Assembly: GCA_047602465.1 (NCBI GenBank)
Contig: JASGHF010000001.1
Coordinates: 496,001 to 560,000 of the forward strand
Reading direction: 5' to 3'
Length of the DNA stretch: 64,000 nucleotides
DNA from: JADZAI01 sp047602465
Lineage (GTDB): Bacteria; Pseudomonadota; Alphaproteobacteria; Micropepsales; Micropepsaceae
Numbering within the stretch: the first letter of the stretch is position 1; every line of letters begins with the position of its first letter. This document shows, in pieces, positions 19,076-28,047 of this stretch. The notes beneath the pieces are model-generated. The model made no database searches. It was given only the letters and a program-made list of their open reading frames with translations, and was not told the origin of the DNA. The position numbers were made by a program, and so were the translations under genes.

Positions 19076-20719
19076 CTAGAGCCTGACGATTTCGACGCGC
19101 ACGACGGGGCGCTTGCCCCAGGCCGACTGCGCCTCGCGCCGGACGGCGCGGCGGATGCGTTCGGCGGCCTCTTCATCATCATCGAAGCGGCCGGAATAGG
19201 CCGCGTCGGCAGCGGCGCTGCGCATGGACGCGACGACCGTTTCGGGGATGCCGTCCGTGACGACGGCAGGCGATGTCGCCGCCCTGCCCTTTTTGTCGAC
19301 GATCACCGTGACACCGGCGAAGCCCGCGAAGCCGAGGCTGCGGCGGGCCTTGGCGAGACCTTCGCCTTCCGCGACCGGCACCTTGCCGTCCATATGGACG
19401 CGGCCTGACGGCGCTTCATCGATGATGCCGGGCGCGCCCGGCGCGAGCTTGAGCATCGAGCCGTTGGGCGCGACGAAGGCTTCCGGCACCTGGAGGCTGA
19501 GCGCGAAGCGTTTGTGCTCCATCATGTGACGCAGCTCGCCATGGACGGGGATGGCGATGCGCGGGCGAACCCAGCGATACATGTCGGCCAGCTCGTCGCG
19601 GCAAGGGTGGCCGGAGACGTGAATGAGGTGATCCTGATCGGTGATGATCTCGACGCCGCGCGCAGCAAGCTGGTTCTGCATCGCGCCGACCTTCTTTTCG
19701 TTCCCCGGAATGACCCGGCTGGAGAAGATGACGGCATCGCCGGATTCAAGCGGGGCGCTGCGGTGTTCGCCATTGGCGATCCGCGCGAGAGCCGACCCCT
19801 GTTCGCCCTGGCTGCCGGTGCAGAGATAGACGGCGTTCTCCGGCGGGATCATCCCCGCCTGTTCCTCGTTCACGAAGGGCGGCAGCCCCTGAAGATAGCC
19901 GGTGGCCTGCGCCGCGGCGACCATACGGCGCATCGAGCGGCCGACCAGCGCCACGCTGCGGCCTGCGTCATGGGCGGCGAGCGCCACGGTTTCGAGGCGC
20001 GCGACGTTGGAGGCGAAGGCGGTGACGGCGATGCGGCGGCCCGGATGGTCTTTGATGAGCTTGGCGAGGGACTCGCGCACCTCGCCTTCCGAACCGGCGC
20101 GGCCCGGCTGGAAGACATTGGTGCTGTCGCAGGTCATCGCCAGCACGCCTTCGTCGCCGAGACGGCGAAGGGCGGCCTCGTCGGTGACCTCGCCCAGCAT
20201 CGGGGCCGGGTCGATCTTCCAGTCGCCGGTGTTCAGCACCGTGCCGAGCGGCGTGCGGATGGCGACGGCGTTGGGTTCCGGGATCGAGTGGGTGAGCGTG
20301 ATCAGCTCGATGTTGAACGGGCCGAGGTCGAACGCCCCGTTCAGGGGAACTTCGGTGACCTTCGCGTCGATGTCGTACTCGTCCAGCTTGGCGCGGACGA
20401 GATGGGCGGTGAACGGCGTCGCGTAGATCGGACAGCGCAGCAGCGGCCAGAGATGAGGCACCGCGCCGATGTGATCTTCATGCGCGTGCGTCAGCACGAT
20501 GCCGAGCAGGTCGCGGCGGCGTTCGGCGATATAGCGGATGTCGGGCAGCACGACATCGACGCCGGGGATCGTCTCGTCCCCGAAGGTGATGCCGAGATCG
20601 ACCATCACCCATTTACGCCGGTCCGGCGGGCCGAAGCCGTAGAGATTGAGGTTCATGCCGATCTCGCCCGACCCGCCCAATGGCAGGAAGACGAGTTCGT
20701 CGCGCGGATGTGCGGTCAT
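19076..20719 (-). CDS. rnj: Ribonuclease J
   Basis: Metallo-beta-lactamase ribonuclease with 5' exonuclease and endonuclease activity in RNA processing. The 547-residue product carries the zinc motif THAHEDHIGAVPHL (histidines 78, 80 and 83). The beta-CASP segment includes CDSTNVFQPGRAGSE, SSRVIPGNEK and HVSGHPCRDELADM. Length is typical. Its start overlaps the coaX stop as ATGA, the standard coaX-rnj arrangement in alphaproteobacteria. Confidence 0.95.
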   Translation of the reverse strand: MTAHPRDELVFLPLGGSGEIGMNLNLYGFGPPDRRKWVMVDLGITFGDETIPGVDVVLPDIRYIAERRRDLLGIVLTHAHEDHIGAVPHLWPLLRCPIYATPFTAHLVRAKLDEYDIDAKVTEVPLNGAFDLGPFNIELITLTHSIPEPNAVAIRTPLGTVLNTGDWKIDPAPMLGEVTDEAALRRLGDEGVLAMTCDSTNVFQPGRAGSEGEVRESLAKLIKDHPGRRIAVTAFASNVARLETVALAAHDAGRSVALVGRSMRRMVAAAQATGYLQGLPPFVNEEQAGMIPPENAVYLCTGSQGEQGSALARIANGEHRSAPLESGDAVIFSSRVIPGNEKKVGAMQNQLAARGVEIITDQDHLIHVSGHPCRDELADMYRWVRPRIAIPVHGELRHMMEHKRFALSLQVPEAFVAPNGSMLKLAPGAPGIIDEAPSGRVHMDGKVPVAEGEGLAKARRSLGFAGFAGVTVIVDKKGRAATSPAVVTDGIPETVVASMRSAAADAAYSGRFDDDEEAAERIRRAVRREAQSAWGKRPVVRVEIVRL

Positions 20720-21534
20720 GGGTGCTCGGAGACGTCCGCGTCGTCCTCGACGGGGACGCAGCCGGCTTCGGCGTTGCGCTCCCAGATATAACGCAGGCCG
20801 CGGATCGTGAGGTTGCCGTCGATATCGTCGATGGCCGTGGTGGAATGGCGGAAGAGATTGGCGAGGCCGCCAGTTCCCAGCACCTTCATCGGGCGGCCGA
20901 TCTCGGCCCTGATGCGGGCGACGAGGCCCTCGATCATCGCGATGTAGCCCCAGAACACGCCGGACTGCATGGCGGGGATGGTGTCGCGGCCGACGACGCT
21001 CTGCGGCCGTTCTATGGCGATGCGGGGGAGCTGGGCCGCCGCCTGATGCAGCGCCTCCATCGAGAGGTTCACGCCCGGCGCGATGATGCCGCCGTCATAG
21101 GAACCGTCCGGGCCGACGATGTCGAAGGTCGTGGCGGTGCCGAAATCGATGATGATGAGATCGCCGCCGTGATCGGCGTGGGCGGCGACGGCGTTGACCA
21201 GACGATCCGCGCCGACGGCGCGTGGGCGGTCGGTATTGATGGCGATGCCGAGATCGACATTCGGGGCGCCGACGACCAGCGGCTCGCGCTTCAGGTATTT
21301 CCGGCAGAGACGCTGAAGGTTGAAGAGAGCCTGCGGCACCACGGTCGCGATGATCGCGCCCTCGATCTCCTTGGCGCTGAGGCCCTGGAGATCCATGAGC
21401 TGGGCGAGCCAGGCATAGTACTCGTCGGCGGTGCGGCCTTCCTTGGTGGAGGCGCGGAACTGCGCGACGACGCGGTCGCCGTCATAGATGGCGAAGACGA
21501 TGTTGGTGTTGCCGGCGTCGATCGCGAGGAGCAT
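20716..21534 (-). CDS. coaX: Type III pantothenate kinase
   Basis: First step of coenzyme A synthesis: phosphorylates pantothenate. The 272-residue product opens MLLAIDAGNTNIVFAIYDG with the phosphate-binding aspartate at residue 6. It also has GADRLVNAVAA, IDFGTATTFDIV and GGIIAPGVNLSMEAL, the usual type III motifs. It lies between birA and rnj. A 307-base stretch with repeats separates it from birA upstream. Confidence 0.95.
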   Translation of the reverse strand: MLLAIDAGNTNIVFAIYDGDRVVAQFRASTKEGRTADEYYAWLAQLMDLQGLSAKEIEGAIIATVVPQALFNLQRLCRKYLKREPLVVGAPNVDLGIAINTDRPRAVGADRLVNAVAAHADHGGDLIIIDFGTATTFDIVGPDGSYDGGIIAPGVNLSMEALHQAAAQLPRIAIERPQSVVGRDTIPAMQSGVFWGYIAMIEGLVARIRAEIGRPMKVLGTGGLANLFRHSTTAIDDIDGNLTIRGLRYIWERNAEAGCVPVEDDADVSEHP

Positions 21535-21610
21535 AGGCGCATACCTAGCCTAAAGCGGCGGCCCTGCGAAACCCGGCACAGGTTTACGCTTACGCAAGGG
21601 CAACATTCCT

Positions 21611-21752
21611 ATTCGTTTGTCGCTGAAGCACGCGCCAGGGGAATTGAACGTCGTTTTTTTGATTGGTTGGTATTCGTTTGTCGGCTTTCGCGCGGCCCCC
21701 GCCCCATCAGCGGAATTGAACGGCGAAATTTGCATTCGTTTGTCGCTGAAGC
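21611..21752. repeat. Imperfect tandem repeat, about 61-62 bases, 2.3 copies
   Basis: The core attcgtttgtcg occurs at 21611, 21672 and 21734. Copies one and three extend to attcgtttgtcgctgaagc. A second core, ggaattgaacg, occurs in copies one (21640) and two (21712). Sequence between cores differs, so only the two motifs are conserved. No interspersed unique spacers of constant length are present, so this is not a CRISPR array. Confidence 0.75.
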
Positions 21753-21781
21753 CTCCCCCCTCCTTCCGCCCCTGCGAGGCG

Positions 21782-21806
21782 CCTGCCCCGTGAATGACGG
21801 GGTAGG
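21782..21806. repeat. Extragenic palindrome with gaatg loop
   Basis: ccccgt at 21786-21791 pairs with acgggg at 21797-21802 around the loop gaatg, with outer cct/agg pairing. The same stem and loop occur at 22662-22686, so this is a repeated extragenic palindrome family. Confidence 0.6.
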
Positions 21807-21841
21807 AAGGTGGGGATCGGGTGGCGTAGCGTCAAGGATTA

Positions 21842-22624
21842 TTATCCTGACCTGTTCGCGGGACTCGAGCTGGCGACCGGGAAGACGTCGCCGGCGGCGA
21901 CCTGGCGGACATAGCCGTCAGGCGTGCGGGCGACGAGGGCGCCGGTGTCGTCGAGGCCTTCGAAGCTGGCGAGGAAGGTTTCGTCCGGGAGCTGCACCTT
22001 GATCTGTTGGCCAAGCCCGTGGGCGCGGGCGAGCCAGGCGGTGCGGACCGGGGCGAACCCGCCCATGCGCCATTCGGCGAAGCGGCGTTCCCAGGCATTG
22101 GCGAGGATGGTGAGGGCGACGTCCGGGTCCGGCGCCGTGCCGGTGACGCCGGCGACGGAGGCGGTCGGATATGGCGCGTCGCTGGGGCTGGTGGCGAGGT
22201 TGACGCCGAAGCCGACGGTCAGCCAGTCGAGCCGGCCATCGGCGCGCCCTGCGCTGTCGGGCAGGATCCCGGCGGCCTTGCGCCCGTCGAGCAGAGGGTC
22301 GTTCGGCCATTTGAGGGTGCAGCGGCCGGGAGCGCAGCGGTCGAGGAGATCGGCGACGGCGAGCGCCGCGACGAAGGAGACCTGGGGCGCCCTCGCGATC
22401 TCGACATCCGGGCGGATGAGGATGTTCGCCATGAGGTTGCCGGTGGGCGAATCCCACGCCCTGCCCCGGCGGCCATGACCCGCCGTCTGGCGGCGGGCGA
22501 CGAGCCAGATATTACCGGGATGGCCGGCGGCGGCGCGGCGGCGCGCCTCCTGATGCGTTGAATCGATCTCGTCGAAGGTTTCGAGATCGAGATGGGCGGG
22601 CCAGGGATCGGGGGTGAGCGACAT
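21842..22624 (-). CDS. birA: Biotin--[acetyl-CoA-carboxylase] ligase
   Basis: Attaches biotin to the carboxyl carrier protein of acetyl-CoA carboxylase. The 260-residue protein has EIDSTHQEARRRA, the biotinyl-AMP motif RQTAGHGRRGRAW, and the lysine-containing LKWPNDPLLDGRKAAGIL. It ends with a small C-terminal SH3-like part. There is no N-terminal helix-turn-helix, so it is the monofunctional form and not a biotin-operon repressor. It follows nuoN across a palindromic element. Confidence 0.94.
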   Translation of the reverse strand: MSLTPDPWPAHLDLETFDEIDSTHQEARRRAAAGHPGNIWLVARRQTAGHGRRGRAWDSPTGNLMANILIRPDVEIARAPQVSFVAALAVADLLDRCAPGRCTLKWPNDPLLDGRKAAGILPDSAGRADGRLDWLTVGFGVNLATSPSDAPYPTASVAGVTGTAPDPDVALTILANAWERRFAEWRMGGFAPVRTAWLARAHGLGQQIKVQLPDETFLASFEGLDDTGALVARTPDGYVRQVAAGDVFPVASSSPANRSG

Positions 22625-22635
22625 ATGCGGTGCTG

Positions 22636-22686
22636 CGCCCCCTCCGTCGGCTTCGCCGCCGCCTCCCCCGTGAATGACGGGGGAGG
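22636..22686. repeat. REP-like double palindrome between nuoN and birA
   Basis: cctcccccgt at 22662-22671 pairs with acgggggagg at 22677-22686 around gaatg. Beside it, cctccgtcggcttcgccg holds a second small stem (cggc/gccg). On the minus strand the element reads as the GGCGGCGAAGCCGACGGAGG type of repeat, which I recall as widely scattered in alphaproteobacterial intergenic regions. It may also act as a weak terminator after nuoN. Confidence 0.65.
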
Positions 22687-22697
22687 ACAGGCAGGCG

Positions 22698-24139
22698 CTA
22701 TCTCAACAAGGCGGAAGCGGCGGTGCCGGCCCAGTCGACGAGGATGCCGGGGACCAGCAGCATCGCGAGGCTGAAGACCATGGTGCCGACGAGGACGATG
22801 CGGAGTTCGCCGCCCAGGTTCTTCTCGAACGGTTCGCCCGGCTGGCCGTTGATCATCAGCATGACGAGGCGGACATAGTAGAACGCGCCGACGACGCTGG
22901 TGAGGACGCCGATGACCGCGAGCGGCCACAGGCCCTGCTCCACCGCCGCGCCGAAGACATAGAACTTGCCGAAGAAGCCCGGCAGCGGCGGCAGGCCGAC
23001 ATAGGAGAACAGCAGCAGGATGAAGGCGATGGCGAGCAGCGGGCGGGTCGCCATAAGGCCCGACAGGTCTTCGATCTTTTCCGCCTGGCCGCCGGCGCGG
23101 CGCATGGCGAGGATGCAGACGAAGACGCCGACCGTCATGACGACATAGATCGCCATGAAGATGAGGACCGAAGCGACGCCCTGTTCGGTGCCAGCAGCGA
23201 CGCCGACCAGCGCGTAACCGATATTGCCGATGGAGGAATAGGCCATCAGGCGCTTGATGTTGGTCTGGCCGATCGCCGCGAAGGCGCCGAGCGCCATGGA
23301 GGCGATGGAGACGAAGGTGACGATCTGGCGCCAGTCAGCCACCGCATTCGGGAAGGCGTCGAAGAGAACGCGCAGCGTGAGCGCCATCGCGGCCATTTTC
23401 GGCGCGCCCGCGAAGAAGGCGGTGACGGGCGTGGGGGCGCCTTCATAGACGTCGGGCGTCCACATGTGGAACGGCACCGCCGAAATCTTGAACGACAGGC
23501 CCGCCAGAACGAAGACGATGCCGATGAGCGCGCCGAGATTGCGTTCAGCCGTGATCGCAGCCGCGATGCCGTCGAACTGGACCGTGCCGGCGAAGCCGTA
23601 AACGAGGCTGGCGCCATAAAGCAGCATGCAGGACGAGAGCGCGCCCAGGACGAAATATTTGAGGCCTGCCTCGGTCGCCTTCACGTTGTCGCGGTGGAAG
23701 GCGGCGAGGACGTAGAGCGAGAGCGACTGAAGCTCGAGCCCACATAGAGCGAGATGAGGCCGCCGGAGGAGACCATCATCAGCATGCCGAGGGTCGCCAG
23801 CGCCATGAGCGCCGCGAATTCGAACCGCGCGATCTTTTCACGGTCGAAGAAGCGCGAGGCCAGCACCAGCGACAGCGCCGCGCCGAGCAGGATGACGAGC
23901 TTTACGAAGCGGGTGAAATCGTTGGCGATATAGGAGCCGCTGAAGGCCGATTGCTGAATGCCCGCAGGCTGACGCCAGACGAGGAAGGCGACGGCGACGA
24001 ACAGCGCCAGCGTGATGGCGTTGATGACGGCGGGGCGCACGGATTTGAAGAACGCGCCGAGCATCAGCACGAGCATGGCGCCGACAGCCAGAGCCAGCTC
24101 CGGCAGGGTCAGCAGCAGGTCTGCGTTGAGGTTATCCAT
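22698..24139 (-). CDS. nuoN: NADH-quinone oxidoreductase subunit N (single-base frameshift)
   Basis: Antiporter-like membrane subunit of complex I. The N-terminal frame begins MDNLNADLLLTLPELALAVG and runs to SSGGLISLYVG. It then shifts near 23738. The continuation LELQSLSLYVLAAFHRDN and KATEAGLKYFVLGALSS lies in the next frame and runs to 22698. One missing C in GGC(C)TCGAG explains the shift. Restored, the protein has about 480 residues and many transmembrane helices, normal for NuoN. Its ATG overlaps the nuoM stop by one base. As a core subunit it is unlikely to be truly broken. Confidence 0.9.
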
Positions 24140-25716
24140 CAGTGGTGCCCTTCCGCGGGCGCATGCGTTTTTTCACCCGCGCCGTGCTCGCCTTCCTGCG
24201 GCGCGACCTTTTCAGAGTGCGGCACAGGCGCGACGGTGACGGTGACGTCCATGTTGTCCAGCATGCGCTGAACCGCCGGACCGGTGACGTCGAGGATGGG
24301 TTTGGGATAGACGCCGAAGAACACCGTCGCGACGATGAGCGGCGCGATGGTGACGATCTCGCGCAGGTTGAGATCCGCGATGTCCTTCAGTTCCGGCTTC
24401 ACCAGCGCGCCGAAGACGACGCGGCGATAGAGCCAGAGCGCATAGGCGGCCGAGAGGATGACGCCCGTGGCCGCGCCGATGGCGACCCAGGTGTTCGCCT
24501 GGAACGCGCCGGCCAGCGTGAGGAACTCGCCCACGAAGCCGGACGTGCCGGGCAGGCCGACATTCGCCATGGTGAAGACGAGGAAGGCGAAGGCGTAGAG
24601 CGGCATGCGGTTCACGAGGCCGCCATAGGCCGCGATTTCGCGCGTGTGCATGCGGTCATAGATGACGCCGACGGCGAGGAAGAGCGCGCCGGAGACGAAA
24701 CCGTGGCTGACCATCTGGAAGATCGCGCCGTCGACGCCCTGACGGTTGAGCGTGAAGATGCCCATGGTCACGAAGCCCATATGGGCGACGGACGAATAGG
24801 CGATGAGCTTCTTGATGTCTTCCTGCGCCAGCGCGACCAGCGAGGTGTAGATGATGGCGACGACCGAGAGCGCGAAGACGAGCCAGGCAAGCTCCGCCGA
24901 GGCATCGGGGAACATCGGCAGCGAGAAGCGCAGGAAGCCGTAGCCGCCCATCTTCAGAAGGATGCCCGCCAGGATGACCGAGCCGGCGGTGGGCGCCTCG
25001 ACATGGGCGTCCGGCAACCAGGTGTGGACCGGCCACATCGGCATCTTCACCGCGAAAGAGGCGAAGAAAGCGAGCCACAGCCATATCTGCGCCTGAGGCG
25101 TGAAGTCATACGCCAGCAGCTTCACGATGTCGGTCGTGCCCGCCGTCGCCCACATATAGAGGATGGCGATCAGCATCAGCACCGAGCCGAGCAGCGTGTA
25201 GAGGAAGAACTTGTAGGTCGCGTAGACGCGTCGCTTGCCGCCCCAGACGCCGATGATGATGAACATCGGGATCAGGCCGCCTTCGAAGAAGACGTAGAAG
25301 ACGACGAGATCGAGCGCGCAGAAGACGCCGATCATCAGCGTTTCCAGCACGAGGAACGCGATCATGTAGTGCTTCACGCGCGTCTCGATGGACGTCCATG
25401 AGCAGAGGATCGCGGCCGGCATGAGGAAGGCGGTGAGGACGACGAAGAGCACCGAGATGCCGTCGACGCCCATCTTGTAGGAGATGCCGCCGCCGAGCCA
25501 GGGAAGCTCCTCCACCATCTGGAAGTCGGCATTGCCCGGATCGAACTGCATCCAGACGATGACGGCGAAGACGAAGGTGACGAGCGTCGTCCAGAGCGCG
25601 ACCCAGCGCGCATTGCGGTCGCCCGCTTCGCCATCCGCCCGGCCGAGCAGGAAGATGAACAGCGCGCCGACCAGCGGCAGGAAGGTGACGATGGAGAGCA
25701 AGGGCCAGCCGCTCAT
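24139..25716 (-). CDS. nuoM: NADH-quinone oxidoreductase subunit M
   Basis: Proton-translocating antiporter-like subunit of complex I. The 525-residue protein has about fourteen hydrophobic helices. It includes the functional glutamate region VFYVFFEGGLIPMFIIIGVWGG, and further on PVHTWLPDAHVEAPTAGS and KKLIAYSSVAHMGFV. The C-terminal tail is polar and His/Pro-rich (EGEHGAGEKTHAPAEGHH). It overlaps the nuoL stop as ATGA. Confidence 0.96.
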   Translation of the reverse strand: MSGWPLLSIVTFLPLVGALFIFLLGRADGEAGDRNARWVALWTTLVTFVFAVIVWMQFDPGNADFQMVEELPWLGGGISYKMGVDGISVLFVVLTAFLMPAAILCSWTSIETRVKHYMIAFLVLETLMIGVFCALDLVVFYVFFEGGLIPMFIIIGVWGGKRRVYATYKFFLYTLLGSVLMLIAILYMWATAGTTDIVKLLAYDFTPQAQIWLWLAFFASFAVKMPMWPVHTWLPDAHVEAPTAGSVILAGILLKMGGYGFLRFSLPMFPDASAELAWLVFALSVVAIIYTSLVALAQEDIKKLIAYSSVAHMGFVTMGIFTLNRQGVDGAIFQMVSHGFVSGALFLAVGVIYDRMHTREIAAYGGLVNRMPLYAFAFLVFTMANVGLPGTSGFVGEFLTLAGAFQANTWVAIGAATGVILSAAYALWLYRRVVFGALVKPELKDIADLNLREIVTIAPLIVATVFFGVYPKPILDVTGPAVQRMLDNMDVTVTVAPVPHSEKVAPQEGEHGAGEKTHAPAEGHH

Positions 25717-27731
25717 TTGGGCGCACCCCAGAACATCAGCCAGGTAAGCAAGGCGGCGACACCGATGAGCATGGCGAAGGCATAGTGGAAGATGTAGCCG
25801 GACTGCAGACGCCCTGCCCGGCCGGCGATGTCCTTGACGCGGGCGGCGACGCCGTCGGGGCCGAAGCCGTCGATCAGCCAGCCGTCACCCAGCTTCCAAA
25901 GCTTGCGGCCGATCCAGAGCGCCGGACGCACGAAGAGGAAGTTGTAGATCTCGTCGAAGTACCACTTGTTCTTGAGGAAATTGTAGAGAAGCCCCTCGTG
26001 CGAGGCGATCTCCGTCGCGCGTTGCGGCCTCAGGAGGAAGTAGTAGGCGGCGACGAGGAAGCCGATGATCGTGACGGTCAGCGGCGCCCACAGCACCCAT
26101 TCCGGCACGTCGTGGCGGGCGTGGAGCGCATGGTGGTGCGGCAGGACGACGATCGCCTGACGCCAGAACTCGTGTTCACCGTCGCCGATGAAGTACGGAT
26201 AGAACAGGAAGCCCGACGCGATGGCGCCGATGGCGAGGATCGCCAGCGGGATGGTCATCACCAGCGGCGATTCATGCGGCGTATGCTCGCCGTGATGGCC
26301 GTGGTCGTCATGCGCGGCGTGGGCGTGATCGTCGTGGCCGTGTCCGTGCGCGTGGTCGTCATGCTTCCATTTCGGCGCGCCGTGGAAGGTCATGAAGGCG
26401 AGACGCCAGGAATAGAACGAGGTCATCAGCGCCGCCGCGATGCCGGCGACGAAGGCGAAGGAGCCGACGCCCGTGCCGGCGGCGAAGGCCGATTCCAGGA
26501 TCGCGTCCTTGGAATAGAAACCCGCGAAGCCGCCAATGCCGGGAATGCCGAAGCCGATGAGGGCGATCGTACCGATGGTCATCATCGCGTAGGTGAACGG
26601 GATGAGATTGTAGATGCCGCCCATCTTCCGCATGTCCTGCTCGTGGTGCATCGCATGGATGACCGAGCCGGCGCCCAGGAACAGCAGCGCCTTGAAGAAG
26701 GCGTGGGTGAAAAGGTGGAACATCGCGGCCTGATAGGCCGAGACGCCCGCCGCGAAGAACATGTAGCCGAGCTGCGAGCAGGTCGAGTACGCGATCACCC
26801 GCTTGATGTCGTTCTGGAAGAGACCGACCGAGGCGGCGAAGAAAGCGGTGATCGCGCCGATGACGGTGACGAAGGCCAGCGTATCGGGCGCGTACTCGAA
26901 CATCGGCGAGCAGCGGCAGACGAGGAACACGCCCGCCGTCACCATGGTGGCGGCGTGGATGAGCGCCGACACAGGGGTCGGGCCTTCCATCGCGTCCGGC
27001 AGCCAGGTGTGCAGCATGAACTGCGCCGACTTGCCCATCGCGCCGATGAACAGGAGGAAGGTCAGCGTCGTCATGATGTCGAACTGCGCGCCGGCGAATT
27101 CGAAGGTGCGGCCGGCCATATCGGCCGATGCGTTGAAGACGCCTTCGAATTCGATCGTGCCGAACACCGCGAAGATGCCGACGATGCCGAGCGCGAAGCC
27201 GAAATCGCCCACGCGGTTGACCACGAACGCCTTGATGGCGGCGGCGTTGGCCGAGGGCTTCTGGTACCAGAAGCCGATCAGCAGATAGGAGGCGAGACCG
27301 ACGCCTTCCCAGCCGAAGAAGAGCTGGAGGAAGTTGTCCGCCGTCACCAGCATCAGCATCGCGAAGGTGAAGAGCGAGAGATAGGCGAAGAAGCGCGGAC
27401 GGTGCGGGTCTTCAGCCATGTAGCCGATGGAATAGAGGTGAACGAGCGAGGAGACCGTGTTCACCACCACCAGCATGACGACGGTGAGCGTATCGAAACG
27501 CAGGGTCCAGGCGGTGTTGAACGTGCCGGAGACGATCCAGTCGAGCACCTGAACGGTCTGCGGATCGCCGTGATCGAGGCCGATCTGGATGAAGGCGATC
27601 CATGAGAGGGCAGCCGCCGTGCCGAGCAGCGCGGTGGTGACGATCTCGGCCATGCGGGCGCCGATGAAGCGGCCGAAGAAGCCGGCGACGAAAGCGCCCA
27701 GCAGCGGAAGGAAGACGATGGCGGAAAGCAT
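25713..27731 (-). CDS. nuoL: NADH-quinone oxidoreductase subunit L
   Basis: Distal antiporter-like subunit of complex I, 672 residues. It has LLIGFWYQKPSANAAAIKAFVVNRVGD, the lysine/histidine channel segment HTWLPDAMEGPTPVSALIHAATM, and IKRVIAYSTCSQLGYMF. The C-terminal part contains the long lateral helix region. A striking His-rich loop spans residues 457-486 with 13 histidines, between two membrane segments. It starts 7 bases after nuoK. Confidence 0.96.
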   Translation of the reverse strand: MLSAIVFLPLLGAFVAGFFGRFIGARMAEIVTTALLGTAAALSWIAFIQIGLDHGDPQTVQVLDWIVSGTFNTAWTLRFDTLTVVMLVVVNTVSSLVHLYSIGYMAEDPHRPRFFAYLSLFTFAMLMLVTADNFLQLFFGWEGVGLASYLLIGFWYQKPSANAAAIKAFVVNRVGDFGFALGIVGIFAVFGTIEFEGVFNASADMAGRTFEFAGAQFDIMTTLTFLLFIGAMGKSAQFMLHTWLPDAMEGPTPVSALIHAATMVTAGVFLVCRCSPMFEYAPDTLAFVTVIGAITAFFAASVGLFQNDIKRVIAYSTCSQLGYMFFAAGVSAYQAAMFHLFTHAFFKALLFLGAGSVIHAMHHEQDMRKMGGIYNLIPFTYAMMTIGTIALIGFGIPGIGGFAGFYSKDAILESAFAAGTGVGSFAFVAGIAAALMTSFYSWRLAFMTFHGAPKWKHDDHAHGHGHDDHAHAAHDDHGHHGEHTPHESPLVMTIPLAILAIGAIASGFLFYPYFIGDGEHEFWRQAIVVLPHHHALHARHDVPEWVLWAPLTVTIIGFLVAAYYFLLRPQRATEIASHEGLLYNFLKNKWYFDEIYNFLFVRPALWIGRKLWKLGDGWLIDGFGPDGVAARVKDIAGRAGRLQSGYIFHYAFAMLIGVAALLTWLMFWGAPK

Positions 27732-27738
27732 GGCCGCG

Positions 27739-28047
27739 TCAGCCCTTCATCACATTGACGTCTTCGACCGCGATGGAGCCGCGGTTACGGAAGAAGACGA
27801 CGAGAATGGCGAGACCGATGGCGGCCTCTGCCGCCGCCACGGTGAGGATGACCAGCGCGAACACCTGGCCGGCGAGATCGCCCAGCGAGGTGGAGAAGGC
27901 CACGAGGTTGATGTTCACCGCGAGCAGCATCAGCTCGATCGACATGAGAATGACGATGATGTTCTTGCGGTTCACGAAGATGCCGAGCACGCCGATCGTG
28001 AAGAGGATGGCGGCGACGACGAGATAGTGGGTGACGCCGATGGTCAT
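27739..28047 (-). CDS. nuoK: NADH-quinone oxidoreductase subunit K
   Basis: Small membrane subunit of complex I, 102 residues with three helices. It carries the conserved glutamate motif ILMSIELMLLAVNINLVAF and the second glutamate in AAAEAAIGLAILVVFFR. The start at 28047 gives MTIGVTHYLVV and overlaps the nuoJ stop as ATGA. The frame is open much further upstream through nuoJ, but that extension is spurious. Confidence 0.95.
   Translation of the reverse strand: MTIGVTHYLVVAAILFTIGVLGIFVNRKNIIVILMSIELMLLAVNINLVAFSTSLGDLAGQVFALVILTVAAAEAAIGLAILVVFFRNRGSIAVEDVNVMKG

Larger units (their letters stand above)
21535..21841. other. Intergenic region between birA and coaX
   Basis: No convincing gene is seen in these 307 bases. 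They hold three copies of a short sequence spaced 61-62 bases apart (21611-21752) and a palindrome at 21782-21806. A homopolymer run of seven T lies at 21654-21660. A coaX promoter should be in the part near 21535-21610, but no good -35/-10 pair is evident. Confidence 0.6.

Noticed and set aside
21611..21752. Repeats as a CRISPR array
   Set aside because: Only three copies, no constant repeat of 28-37 bases and no conserved spacers; no cas genes nearby.
20680..22002. Plus-strand frame opposite coaX with repeated SFVAEA and IERR peptides
   Set aside because: The peptide repeats are simply the 61-62 base DNA repeat read through; the rest is antisense to coaX.
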